From: Butyrivibrio sp. UBA3740
GTDB lineage: Bacteria > Bacillota > Clostridia > Lachnospirales > Lachnospiraceae
DNA length: 13,485 nucleotides
Assembly: GCA_002372465.1 (NCBI GenBank)
Contig: DFGW01000054.1
Location: 1-13,485 of the forward strand
Direction: 5' to 3'
Part shown: positions 5,767 through 13,485 of the stretch, in pieces
Layout of the letters: each line of letters starts with the position of its first letter
How positions within the stretch are numbered: position 1 is the stretch's first letter
The notes under the pieces: generated by a model
Seen by the model: the letters and a program-made list of their open reading frames with translations, nothing else
What the model was told of the DNA's origin: nothing
The model's database searches: none
Made by a program: the position numbers and the translations under genes

Positions 5767-7926
5767 AATAAACTTGTTATTGATGGGGTTAAGTTAATAA
5801 GTGATGCTTATGACAGTGTGCCTGTTTTTACAGGTGCTGATGGACATCAGATAAATGGTCTTTACGGTGCATTCTATAAGATGAAGGAGCTTTTATCTTC
5901 CGGCACCTATGATGGATTTGATATTTCTTTTTCTGAACAAGCACCTTGTACAGAGTCTGTTAAATGGCAGATCACAAGGTTTTCAGAGCTTCTGTCAGCC
6001 ATAAACGGCATGACTGTTCCCGGGGAAAGCTCTGTTACTCCTGATGTTTTAGCGGCTTTGGAGGAGACCTTAAAGGGCCTTTCTCCATCAGGAAAGGTTG
6101 TGGAGACCCCTAAGTTCAAGCACTCCATGACCATAACCTCTGATCTTAATGAGGTTGAGGAAATCTTTAAAAAGGCTTCCGGTGCATCAACCGTTTCATA
6201 TTACTTTATCACCGAGAAGGAAGGGAAGGACAAATCTGATATAAAGGCGCTGGGACTTGCCCTGTGCTTTGATGAAGCAAGTGCAGTATACATCCCTGTT
6301 GTAAACTTTATTACGACAGCTTACCTCGGGCAGAAGCTTTCTGAATTATCCGGGGGTTCCAGCCTTGTGACCTTCGATATCAAGGAGAGCTACAGGTTCT
6401 TCACCCCTGCGGAGATTACGGACAGGGTATCCGGGTATGATGCCGGGGATATGAGTTTTGCAGATAAGCCAAGATGCTTTGATGTCCTTATTGGAGCTTA
6501 TCTTAACAATCCTCTTAAGAATGATTATGAGCCATGGGACATCAGTACTGAGTATCTGGGAATTCCCATGGCCAGGAAGGCAGATGTTTTCGGAAAAGAG
6601 CTTTTGTCTTCATCAGCAGAAGAGAAGGTTGCTGATTATGCCTGCAAGATCGCCTATATTTCTTTTGCGTCAGCGCCTCCTATAAGGGCTAAGCTAGCCA
6701 AGACCGGTATGGAGAAGCTATTTTATAACGTTGAAATGCCTCTTTCCTATATCCTTTATGCCATGGAGAAGGAAGGTATCATCACCAGAAGGGATGCTCT
6801 CAAGGATTACGGCGATAAGCTCCTTGTCAGGATAGAGGAGCTGGAGAAAGCTATTTATGGAGCCTCTGGCTGTACCTTCAATATCAACTCCCCCAAACAG
6901 CTTGGAGAAGTTCTTTTTGAAAAGCTTGGACTTCCTGCTGAGAAGAAGACCAAGTCCGGATATTCCACGGCTGCCGAGGTTTTGGAGAAGCTTGCACCCC
7001 AGCACAAGATTGTTGCGGATATCCTGGAATACAGAGGACTTACCAAACTTAAGTCAACCTACGCTGATGGCCTTGCAGCCTTTATTGAGAAGGACGACAG
7101 GATCCATACCAGCTTTAATCAGACTATAACAGCCACCGGAAGGATCAGCTCCACGGAGCCTAACCTTCAGAACATACCTATGAGGACTGAGCTTGGAAGG
7201 CTCATCAGAAAGGTCTTTGTTCCCAAGGATGGATATGTATTTGCTGATGCAGACTATTCACAGATCGAGCTAAGGATACTGGCCCACATGTCAGGGGACC
7301 AGGGGCTTATAAGTGCCTATCATGAGGGCGATGATATTCATGCCATCACTGCCTCCAAGGTGTTCCATGTTCCTTTTTCTGAGGTGACACCTCTTCAGAG
7401 GCGCAATGCCAAGGCTGTCAACTTCGGTATCGTCTACGGGATCAGCTCTTTTGGCCTTTCTCAGGATCTTTCTATTTCTGTGGGAGAAGCCAAAGACTAC
7501 ATGGAGAAGTACTTCGAGACTTACCCGGGAGTTCGTTCCTATCAGGACAGAGCGATTCAGGATGCCAAGGACAAGGGCTATTCTGAGACTTTATTTGGCC
7601 GTAGAAGGCCTATTCCAGAACTTAAAAGCGGTAACTATAACCTGAAGCAGTTTGGGGAACGGGTTGCCATGAATGCCCCTATTCAGGGAACTGCTGCAGA
7701 TATCATGAAGATAGCCATGATAAATGTCTACTTCAGAATAAAGAGAGAGAATTTGAAATCCAGACTTATCCTGCAGATACATGATGAGCTGGTTATTGAG
7801 ACTGCTCCGGATGAGGTGGAGAAGGTTTCTGAGATTCTTGTGGAGGAGATGGAGAAGGCAGTTACCCTTGCTGTTCCCATGGAGGTTGACTGTCACACCG
7901 GTAGCGACTGGTATGAAGCAAAGTAA
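5764..7926 (+). CDS. polA: DNA polymerase I lacking a functional 5' nuclease domain
   Basis: This 720-residue family A polymerase serves in Okazaki fragment completion and repair. The C-terminal half is intact: TATGRISSTEPNLQNIP, motif A DYSQIELR (D497), motif B with R544-R545 region, K550, F554 and Y558 (KAVNFGIVYG), and motif C LQIHDELVIE (H673-D674-E675). Usual full-length firmicute enzymes have about 870-900 residues. The first ~60 residues still look like the start of the FEN-type 5' nuclease (KLVIDG, then TGADGHQINGLYGAFYKMKELL), but the following catalytic core of about 230 residues is missing and the VFD motif reads ISFS. Residues ~118-305 resemble the 3'-5' exonuclease fold, yet FDTE reads FITE and YAAED reads YACKI, so proofreading is probably dead. 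It starts with TTG and overlaps coaE by 14 bases. Confidence 0.95.
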   Translation: MNKLVIDGVKLISDAYDSVPVFTGADGHQINGLYGAFYKMKELLSSGTYDGFDISFSEQAPCTESVKWQITRFSELLSAINGMTVPGESSVTPDVLAALEETLKGLSPSGKVVETPKFKHSMTITSDLNEVEEIFKKASGASTVSYYFITEKEGKDKSDIKALGLALCFDEASAVYIPVVNFITTAYLGQKLSELSGGSSLVTFDIKESYRFFTPAEITDRVSGYDAGDMSFADKPRCFDVLIGAYLNNPLKNDYEPWDISTEYLGIPMARKADVFGKELLSSSAEEKVADYACKIAYISFASAPPIRAKLAKTGMEKLFYNVEMPLSYILYAMEKEGIITRRDALKDYGDKLLVRIEELEKAIYGASGCTFNINSPKQLGEVLFEKLGLPAEKKTKSGYSTAAEVLEKLAPQHKIVADILEYRGLTKLKSTYADGLAAFIEKDDRIHTSFNQTITATGRISSTEPNLQNIPMRTELGRLIRKVFVPKDGYVFADADYSQIELRILAHMSGDQGLISAYHEGDDIHAITASKVFHVPFSEVTPLQRRNAKAVNFGIVYGISSFGLSQDLSISVGEAKDYMEKYFETYPGVRSYQDRAIQDAKDKGYSETLFGRRRPIPELKSGNYNLKQFGERVAMNAPIQGTAADIMKIAMINVYFRIKRENLKSRLILQIHDELVIETAPDEVEKVSEILVEEMEKAVTLAVPMEVDCHTGSDWYEAK

Positions 7927-8542
7927 ACTAAGCGTTGGGAAGACAAACATCATAGGAATCACCGGAGGGATCGGTGCCGGCAAGAGCGAAGTACTTAAAT
8001 ATGTGTCGGACAAATATAAGTGCAGGGTTATTTATTCAGACCAGGTGGCCAACGACATTAAGAAGAAGGGCTATCCTGCCTATGATGAACTCATAGCTCT
8101 TCTGGGCAAAGGAATCCTTGGTGATGACGGCGAAATAGATAAAAAGAAGATGGCCTCCGCTATTTTTGATGATAAAAATAAACTGGAAAGCGTTAATAAT
8201 ATTTTGCATCCTGCAGTAAATACATTTATTATTAATATAATAGATGAGGAGCGCAGCAGGGGTAAGCTTGATTTTGTCTTTGTGGAAGCGGCTCTTTTGA
8301 TAGAAAACGGCTATAAGCGCATCGTGGATGAAATGTGGTATGTCTACGCCAATGAGGATGTCAGGAGAAGGCGCCTTAAGGAATCCAGGGGGTACTGGGA
8401 TCAGAAGATAGATGACATTTTTAAAAGCCAGCTTGATGAAAAGACATTCAGGGAAAATGCTGATTTTGTCATAGACAACAGCGGGACTTTGGATGAGATG
8501 GCTGTACAGATAGATATTAAACTCGGGGAGTGGGAAAACTAA
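7913..8542 (+). CDS. coaE: Dephospho-CoA kinase
   Basis: This 209-residue cytosolic enzyme phosphorylates the 3'-hydroxyl of dephospho-CoA, the last step of coenzyme A synthesis. The P-loop GITGGIGAGKS occupies residues 15-25 (K24, S25). SDQVAND with D43 matches the substrate-binding aspartate region, LHPAV and FVEAALLIENGY are family landmarks, and the arginine-rich lid VRRRRLKESRG is followed by a Q-L segment. Length is typical. The frame is open further upstream inside polA, but the upstream part is arginine/tryptophan-rich shadow sequence; ATG 7913 places the P-loop at the normal distance from the N-terminus. The ribosome binding site is weak, consistent with coupling to polA, whose last 14 bases it overlaps. 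Its TAA overlaps the ATG of the next gene. Confidence 0.95.
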   Translation: MKQSKLSVGKTNIIGITGGIGAGKSEVLKYVSDKYKCRVIYSDQVANDIKKKGYPAYDELIALLGKGILGDDGEIDKKKMASAIFDDKNKLESVNNILHPAVNTFIINIIDEERSRGKLDFVFVEAALLIENGYKRIVDEMWYVYANEDVRRRRLKESRGYWDQKIDDIFKSQLDEKTFRENADFVIDNSGTLDEMAVQIDIKLGEWEN

Positions 8543-10719
8543 TGGCAAGCTTGGAACAAAAGGATCAAAAGGTAGTATACGGACTGGACATAGGAACCAG
8601 AAGCGTAGTAGGTACCGTGGGCTACATGAATGATGGGCAGTTCAATGTAATCGCCCAGGCTGTGGAGACTCATGAGACAAGAGCCATGCTGGATGGACAG
8701 ATCCATGATATCGGCAAGGTTGGTGCTACCATCAGAAAGGTTACCGATAAGTTGGAGCAGCAGACAGATATTCACCTGACTGATGTGTGTATAGCTGCAG
8801 CGGGAAGAGTTCTTCGCACTGTAAGGACCAACTATGAATACGAGTATCCGGATGGTCACACCATAACTGATGAGGACATCTACAATCTTGATTCGGGAGC
8901 GGTTGAGAAGGCTTATTCGGAATTCCTTACTCAGAATACTTCGGAGCTTAAGTTTTATCTTGTGGGCTATTCGGTAATGCATTATTATCTGGATGGCTAT
9001 CAGATTGCTAACCTTGAGGGGCATAAGGCCGGAAAGGTAAGTGTTGAGCTCATTGCGACCTTTCTTCCTGACGACTGCGTAGACGGCCTTTACAAGGCCT
9101 GTGAGAGAGCAAACTTAAGCGTTGCCAATCTGACCCTGGAGCCTATTGCAGCTATGATGGTTGCAATTCCCGACCGTTTCAGAATGCTGAACCTGGCTCT
9201 TGTAGACGTAGGAGCCGGAACATCCGATATCTGTATCACTGATGATGGAACCATTACAGCCTATGGCATGCTTCCTATCGCCGGTGATGATATTACTGAG
9301 ATCATTGCACAGCACTGTCTGGTGGACTTTAATGCAGCCGATGAGATCAAAATTCAGGCAAGCCACAACGACAAGGTGGAATATACAGACATCATGGGAC
9401 TTAAGAAGTCCATTACTGCCAAGGAAATTGCCAGGATCATAAAGCCAAAGGTCGATGAGATGGCCCAGAAGGCCACTGATGAGATCAAAAAGCTCAACGG
9501 TGACAAGGCTGTAAGCGCTGTTTTCGTAGTAGGTGGCGGCGGTTGTGTTCCCGGATACACCAAGGCCATTGCCAAGGATATGGATATTCCTGAAGAGCGT
9601 GTTGCCTTAAGGGGTGAGGAAGTTATGAAGAGCATCACCTTCCTCAACAACGATGGAATCGAGAGAGATTCTCTTTTGGTTACTCCCCTTGGTATCTGTA
9701 TCAGTTACTACGAAGAGGCCAACAACTTTATCTTTGTTTCCTTCAACGGAACCCAGACCAAGATTTATGACAATGGTAAGCTCCAGATCGTCGATGCTGC
9801 CATGCAGGCTGCATTCCCCAATGAGGATCTGTTCCCCAAGAGAGGCCAGGAGCTGAAATATACAGTTAACGGTAAGGAGAGGACCTCTAGAGGTGAGCCC
9901 GGGGAAGCTGCTGTAATCCGGTTAAATGGCCAGCCGGCTGACATCCACAGCAAGATCCACGCCAATGATATCATTGAGGTAACCCCATCAACAGCCGGCG
10001 CTCCGGGAAAGGCATCTATTGAGAGTATTCCGGAGTTTAAGACTAAGTTCAACGTCAATGTTAACGGCAAGAATGTCGAGGCCTCAAGATATGCCACAGT
10101 TAACGGCCAGGCCCAGACAGGCTATTACGATATCCACGCGGGAGATGAGGTCAGGATCCTTGACTACAATACAGCTGCCCAGATTGCTGAACTGATGGAT
10201 ATTCAGATAACTGAGGATACAGTGATCATCGTCAATAACGAGCGAGGCGATTTAAATACTCCTGTTTATGAGAACTTCAAGATCGAGTTCAAGTCACAGG
10301 AAGAGATGATCATGGATTACTACAAGGACTTCCCAAGTGCCGATGAGATGGCCATCAGGGAGGCCAACGAGGAATCCTATGAGAACATGGATTACGAGGC
10401 AAGGCTAAAGGCCGGCAAGGATGGACAGTTATCCTTTGAGGATCTTCCGGATGATGACGGAACCTATGAGAAGTCAGAACCTGAGGAGCCGGAGGTTGTT
10501 AAGAATATCCTGGCCCACGACCTTCACCTGATAGTCAACAATGAAGCCATTACTCTTCACGGCAAGGCAGATTATATTTTTGTTGATATATTTGATGCTA
10601 TTGACTTTGACCTGTCAAAGCCCAATGGCAGAGCCATAGTAACTATACTTAACGGAGCTACTCCGGACTATATGCAGCCGATCCATGAAGGCGACAAGAT
10701 AGAAGTATACTGGAAGTGA
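8542..10719 (+). CDS. FtsA/PilM-like actin-fold protein with beta-grasp-like C-terminal extension
   Basis: This 725-residue protein has an actin-type ATPase domain (about 11-390): phosphate-1 YGLDIGTRSVVG (13-24), an FtsA-type 1C/SHS2 region (about 82-180), phosphate-2 LVDVGAGTSDI (220-230) and the adenosine motif FVVGGGGCVPGY (328-339). FtsA itself is usually about 400-420 residues. Here roughly 330 more follow, with three stretches ending like beta-grasp modules (INADIIEV-type endings at IHANDIIEV 472-480, IHAGDEVRIL 531-540, IHEGDKIEVYW 714-724), plus an acidic linker around 600-655. It has no terminal amphipathic membrane helix, unlike cell-division FtsA. ATG 8542 overlaps the coaE stop (TAATG), with GGGGAG at 8525-8530; GTG 8530 is an alternative start. 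It is probably a cytoskeletal or division-associated paralogue; its partner is unknown. Confidence 0.85.
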   Translation: MASLEQKDQKVVYGLDIGTRSVVGTVGYMNDGQFNVIAQAVETHETRAMLDGQIHDIGKVGATIRKVTDKLEQQTDIHLTDVCIAAAGRVLRTVRTNYEYEYPDGHTITDEDIYNLDSGAVEKAYSEFLTQNTSELKFYLVGYSVMHYYLDGYQIANLEGHKAGKVSVELIATFLPDDCVDGLYKACERANLSVANLTLEPIAAMMVAIPDRFRMLNLALVDVGAGTSDICITDDGTITAYGMLPIAGDDITEIIAQHCLVDFNAADEIKIQASHNDKVEYTDIMGLKKSITAKEIARIIKPKVDEMAQKATDEIKKLNGDKAVSAVFVVGGGGCVPGYTKAIAKDMDIPEERVALRGEEVMKSITFLNNDGIERDSLLVTPLGICISYYEEANNFIFVSFNGTQTKIYDNGKLQIVDAAMQAAFPNEDLFPKRGQELKYTVNGKERTSRGEPGEAAVIRLNGQPADIHSKIHANDIIEVTPSTAGAPGKASIESIPEFKTKFNVNVNGKNVEASRYATVNGQAQTGYYDIHAGDEVRILDYNTAAQIAELMDIQITEDTVIIVNNERGDLNTPVYENFKIEFKSQEEMIMDYYKDFPSADEMAIREANEESYENMDYEARLKAGKDGQLSFEDLPDDDGTYEKSEPEEPEVVKNILAHDLHLIVNNEAITLHGKADYIFVDIFDAIDFDLSKPNGRAIVTILNGATPDYMQPIHEGDKIEVYWK

Positions 10720-10737
10720 TATTTAAGTTAAGTCACG

Positions 10738-10761
10738 TGAGGGACAAGCAATTGTCCCTCA
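10738..10761 (+). terminator. Hairpin after the FtsA-like gene, possible weak terminator
   Basis: TGAGGGACAA (10738-10747) and TTGTCCCTCA (10752-10761) pair perfectly over 10 positions around a GCAA loop, which is a stable GNRA tetraloop. It lies 19 bases after the stop. No T run follows (ATATATTGTTT), so it may be a weak terminator or an mRNA-stabilising 3' structure; read-through into the next gene is likely. Confidence 0.45.
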
Positions 10762-10795
10762 TATATTGTTTAGAAGTCAGGAGAATTTTTGTTTT

Positions 10796-11593
10796 ATGCG
10801 TTTTACCACAATAGCCAGCGGAAGCAGCGGGAACTGTACCTATGTAGGTTCAGACAATACCCACATTCTTGTGGATGCCGGCATCAGCAAGAAAAGAATT
10901 GAAGAGGGGCTAGGTCAGCTTGAGCTTACCCTGTCTGATATCAGTGCCATCTTCGTAACTCATGAACATGTTGACCACATTTCAGCTATAAGGACCATAC
11001 TCAAGAAGTATGATATTCCCATTTATGCAACTGCCGGAACCATTCAAGGAATCCTTAATACCGACAAGAAGAATGAGATGGCAGGAAAAGAGTTTGTCCC
11101 TGTCCTTACAGACCAGGCAGTGGTTGTAGGTGACATGATCATAAATCCCATGACCATAAGCCATGATGCCCTGGAGCCCTGCGGATACAGGGTTTACTGC
11201 GGAGATAAGAAGGTCGGGATAGCCACAGACCTTGGCTGCTATACTGATTATACGGTTTCAGCCCTGTCAGGGTGCGATGCCCTTTTGCTTGAAGCCAACC
11301 ACGATGTTCGGATGCTTCAGACAGGACCATACCCTTATATGCTTAAGTCAAGGATCCTTGGTGATAAAGGACATCTTTCCAATGAGAAGAGCGGAGAACT
11401 CTTATGCAGACTTCTAAGTGACAAGATGAAGGGAATCTATCTCGGTCACTTATCCAAAGAAAACAATCTTCCTGAGCTTGCTTATGAGACAGTCAGGGTG
11501 GAGATAGAGATGGGGGATAACCCCTACCACGGCAATGATTTTCCGCTGATGGTGGCTGAGAGGAGCTGTATGTCTCCCGTGATTGAATTCTGA
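10796..11593 (+). CDS. Metallo-beta-lactamase-fold hydrolase, YycJ/WalJ type
   Basis: This 265-residue cytosolic protein starts MRFTTIASGSSGNC, the typical opening of the YycJ/WalJ group of MBL-fold proteins. The metal site THEHVDH is at 55-61 (H56, H58, D60, H61), the third histidine is probably in ISHDALEPCGYRV, and further ligands are in GIATDLG and LLLEANHD; GHLSNE and YLGHLSKENN complete the fold. YycJ proteins are reported to act as exonucleases linked to DNA repair and, in some species, to coordinating wall synthesis with the WalKR system; walK/walR are not in this window. AGGAG (10779-10783) lies 12 bases before the ATG; an in-frame ATG at 10766 sits before this box and adds a non-conserved tail, so I rejected it. 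The neighbouring polymerase operon fits a DNA-related role. Confidence 0.88.
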   Translation: MRFTTIASGSSGNCTYVGSDNTHILVDAGISKKRIEEGLGQLELTLSDISAIFVTHEHVDHISAIRTILKKYDIPIYATAGTIQGILNTDKKNEMAGKEFVPVLTDQAVVVGDMIINPMTISHDALEPCGYRVYCGDKKVGIATDLGCYTDYTVSALSGCDALLLEANHDVRMLQTGPYPYMLKSRILGDKGHLSNEKSGELLCRLLSDKMKGIYLGHLSKENNLPELAYETVRVEIEMGDNPYHGNDFPLMVAERSCMSPVIEF

Positions 11594-11613
11594 TTTTTCA
11601 GGTAAACCATTAT

Positions 11614-12573
11614 ATGATTAAGATTGACCTTATTACCGGATTCCTTGGATCCGGTAAAACTACTTTTATAAAAGAATATGCCGGATATCTTATCGATATA
11701 GGGGAGAAGGTCTGCATAATCGAGAATGATTACGGAGCTGTCAATGTGGATATGGTTCTTTTACATGACCTTCTGGGAGATAACTGCAACCTGGAGATGA
11801 TAGTTGGAGGCGATGGGATTGAAGCCCACAGGCGAAGGTTCAGGACCAAGCTTATATCCATGGCTATGAGCGGGTATACCAGAGTTTTAATAGAACCATC
11901 AGGAATCTATGATGTAGATGAATTTTTTGATGTGCTTTATGATGAGCCTCTGGATAAGTGGTATGAGATAGGCAGTATCATAGGAATTGTTGATGCTTCC
12001 AATTATCAGGAGCTGTCCGATACCTCAAGATATCTTCTGATGTCTGAGATTTCCTGGGCAGGGAAGGTACTCCTTAGCAGAGCTTTGGAAGGGCATACTG
12101 ATGAAACCGTAAAAGAGGCCCTGGCTTTTCTAAACAGTACCATGGAGACCTTCGGGTGTAATTCAAGATTTGCAGCCGGGGATGTGATTGCCAAGCCTTT
12201 TTCTAAGATCTCTGACAAGGAGTTTGAAGGCATTCGGGGGAGTGGATATCGTCATGCAACATATACCAAGCTTCCTGTAGGTGATGATAAGTTTACTTCT
12301 TTATTTTATTTTGATGTGGCTATAGGTGAGGATGAGCTTAAGGAAAAGCTGACAGCTCTTTTTACTGACAGCAAGGCTGGCCATATAATAAGAATAAAAG
12401 GGTCAGTCAGAACCTCGGATAGTGAGCAGGTGGAAGTAAATGCCACGGATAAAGAGCTGTCCCTAAAACCCGCTGTTTGCAGCAGGGATATCCTTATTAT
12501 CATCGGGGAAGGCCTTGATAAAGCTTATATTAACGATATATGGCGGGACTATTGCAGTATAGTCAGCCTTTGA
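11614..12573 (+). CDS. COG0523/CobW-type P-loop protein lacking the metal-binding cysteines
   Basis: This 319-residue protein of the G3E P-loop family includes metallochaperones and cobalamin/nickel insertion proteins. Walker A GFLGSGKTT is at 9-17, the switch-like ENDYGAVNVD at 37-46, and IEPSGIYDVDEFFDVL at 93-108. The C-terminal domain (about 225-319), with HATYTKLPVGDD and IRIKGSV, fits a CobW_C-type module. Two features depart from the family. The conserved cysteine motif (CxCC, or a Cys-containing GGCxxxC variant in clostridial members as I recall them) reads GGDGIEAHRRRF at 65-76, with no cysteine. The NKxD base-recognition motif is replaced by LLSRALEGH. Either the metal role is lost or metal is bound differently. 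It starts 20 bases after the MBL gene with only a weak AGGT upstream, so it is probably co-transcribed. Confidence 0.85.
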   Translation: MIKIDLITGFLGSGKTTFIKEYAGYLIDIGEKVCIIENDYGAVNVDMVLLHDLLGDNCNLEMIVGGDGIEAHRRRFRTKLISMAMSGYTRVLIEPSGIYDVDEFFDVLYDEPLDKWYEIGSIIGIVDASNYQELSDTSRYLLMSEISWAGKVLLSRALEGHTDETVKEALAFLNSTMETFGCNSRFAAGDVIAKPFSKISDKEFEGIRGSGYRHATYTKLPVGDDKFTSLFYFDVAIGEDELKEKLTALFTDSKAGHIIRIKGSVRTSDSEQVEVNATDKELSLKPAVCSRDILIIIGEGLDKAYINDIWRDYCSIVSL

Positions 12574-12581
12574 TGTATTAT
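12552..12581 (+). promoter_or_regulatory. Candidate promoter for the ACT-domain/UPF0210 pair
   Basis: TATTAT (12576-12581) is a good -10; the best upstream partner, TTGCAG (12552-12557), is 18 bases away and weak. The start would fall near 12588, just before a dyad at 12593-12614. This is consensus matching only. Confidence 0.3.
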
Positions 12582-12592
12582 GAGTTAAATGT

Positions 12593-12614
12593 GTTTCGCG
12601 CTGCAGCGCTAAAC
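12593..12614. promoter_or_regulatory. 22-bp dyad before the ACT-domain gene
   Basis: A perfect palindrome GCGCTGCAGCGC (12598-12609) is extended on both sides by GTTT and AAAC after one mismatch. It lies between the candidate promoter and the ribosome binding site. It may be an operator or a small leader hairpin. No T run follows, so it is not a standard terminator for the upstream gene. Confidence 0.4.
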
Positions 12615-12638
12615 TGATATGGATCAGGAGGAGCAGTT

Positions 12639-12911
12639 ATGAACAAAACTATCATTACAGTAGTTGGTAAGGACACAGTGGGCATCATTGCCAAGGTCTG
12701 CGCTTATCTTGCAGAATCTAAGATCAATATTCTTGATATTTCCCAGACCATCGTAAGCGGATATTTTAATATGATGATGATCGTCGATATGACAGGCACA
12801 GACAAGGAGTTTAATACTGTTGCTGATGATCTCGAAGCTCTTGGACAAGGAATCGGTGTTGTGATCAAGTGCCAGAGAGAAGAGATCTTCGATTCAATGC
12901 ACCGTCTGTAA
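12639..12911 (+). CDS. ACT-domain protein (UPF0237 family)
   Basis: This 90-residue protein is almost entirely one ACT domain: IITVVGKDTVGIIAKVCAYLAESKINI (beta-alpha, residues 5-31), then ILDISQTIVSGYFNMMMIVDM (beta-beta) and a closing helix-strand ending GVVIKCQREEIFDSMHRL. ACT domains bind small ligands, commonly amino acids, and control partner enzymes. The UPF0237 type is usually encoded directly before a UPF0210 gene, as here. A near-perfect AGGAGG (12626-12631) lies seven bases before the ATG, suggesting strong translation compared with its upstream neighbours. The ligand is unknown. Confidence 0.92.
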   Translation: MNKTIITVVGKDTVGIIAKVCAYLAESKINILDISQTIVSGYFNMMMIVDMTGTDKEFNTVADDLEALGQGIGVVIKCQREEIFDSMHRL

Positions 12912-12997
12912 GAATCCGGTCAGGGCATTTTGTGCCTGCCTCAAAAGGGTGCTTAATGTAGCTTCTTTATGAAATGTCATATGAAAAGGATGGAAAG

Positions 12998-13485
12998 ATG
13001 ATAAATATCTATGAGGTCGTTGAGACCAATGAAATGATAGAAAAAGAAAATCTCGATGTCAGGACAATCACCTTGGGAATCAGTCTTATGGACTGTATAT
13101 CTTCAGATCTTAAGGAGCTTTGTGACAACATCTATAACAAGATTTATGAAACAGCCAAGGACCTTGTAAAGACCGGAGACCAGATTTCCAGAGAATTTGG
13201 TATTCCTATTGTAAATAAGAGAATTTCGGTTACTCCCATCGCACTGATAGGAGGAGCAGCCTGTAAGACACCTGAGGATTTTGCCCAGATTGCAAGGACC
13301 CTTGATAAGGTGGCCAAGGAAGTGGGCGTTAACTTTATTGGCGGCTATTCTGCTCTTGTAAGTAAAGGTATGACAGAGGCTGACAGGCTTCTTATTGAAT
13401 CCATTCCCATTGCTTTATCATCAACGGATGTGGTTTGTTCCTCTATTAATGTAGGATCTACCAAGACCGGTATCAATATGGATGC
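12998..13485 (+). CDS. UPF0210 (DUF711) family protein, N-terminal part (3' truncated by window)
   Basis: 162 codons are visible and the frame runs off the window; complete members have about 450 residues. The start [14 protein letters not shown] and the conserved blocks [32 protein letters not shown] and [15 protein letters not shown] are characteristic. AAGGA (12986-12990) lies seven bases before ATG 12998; the in-frame ATG at 12974 lacks such a box and adds non-conserved residues. The family has no settled function; structural work relates it to glycyl-radical-like barrel folds, and its regular pairing with an ACT-domain protein suggests amino-acid or metabolite control. The gap of 86 bases after the ACT gene has no convincing terminator, so the two form one transcription unit. 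Confidence 0.93.
   Translation, partial: MINIYEVVETNEMIEKENLDVRTITLGISLMDCISSDLKELCDNIYNKIYETAKDLVKTGDQISREFGIPIVNKRISVTPIALIGGAACKTPEDFAQIARTLDKVAKEVGVNFIGGYSALVSKGMTEADRLLIESIPIALSSTDVVCSSINVGSTKTGINMD

Noticed and set aside
7781..7912. Longer N-terminus for coaE inside polA
   Set aside because: The extra 44 residues are Arg/Trp/Leu-rich frame-shadow sequence; the P-loop sits normally with ATG 7913.
8036..8548. Open frame of 170 codons on the minus strand opposite coaE
   Set aside because: It lies wholly antisense to a clearly conserved coaE, has no ribosome binding site or recognisable motif, and its composition is that of a shadow frame.

Overview
The window comes from a Firmicute that looks like a plant-fibre-degrading rumen or gut Lachnospiraceae (Butyrivibrio/Pseudobutyrivibrio-like). 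This is inferred from gene content, moderate G+C, AGGAG-type ribosome binding sites, a very large secreted multi-CBM beta-glucanase next to an AraC regulator, and the polA-coaE-FtsA-like cluster. No rRNA or other marker is present, so the genus is a guess. I found no tRNA, rRNA, CRISPR array, insertion sequence or phage gene.

Left part (1-5300), a carbohydrate-use locus. The 3' end of a GPH/MelB-type sugar transporter is followed by a small protein with a degenerate GHKL (anti-sigma/ATPase-like) look. Transcription of that pair appears to end at a hairpin lying inside the 3' coding end of a convergent AraC-family regulator. The regulator is divergent from a 1095-residue secreted GH16 beta-1,3-glucanase. 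Their shared intergenic region holds a 52-bp dyad whose outer arms sit where the -35 boxes of two divergent extended -10 promoters should be, so one operator probably controls both. The glucanase is the most unusual object here. Its GH16 fold is interrupted by a CBM4/9-like module whose strands appear in circularly permuted order. Further CBM4/9-like modules follow, then a Gly/Glu/Pro linker of six 33-bp repeats, and the protein ends in a cationic amphipathic helix instead of a known wall anchor.

Middle part (5300-10760), a housekeeping operon. It contains a membrane-bound zinc anti-sigma-like protein, DNA polymerase I (TTG start, only a vestige of the 5' nuclease domain, no intact proofreading site, intact polymerase motifs), dephospho-CoA kinase, and a 725-residue FtsA-like actin-fold protein with a long C-terminal extension of beta-grasp-like modules. 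Genes overlap or abut from polA to the FtsA-like gene, suggesting translational coupling.

Right part (10796-13485). A YycJ/WalJ-type metallo-beta-lactamase-fold hydrolase comes first, then a COG0523/CobW-type P-loop protein lacking the expected metal-binding cysteines, then an ACT-domain protein with a strong ribosome binding site, and finally the N-terminal third of its usual partner, a UPF0210 (DUF711) protein that runs off the window. Except for the AraC gene everything is on the + strand.
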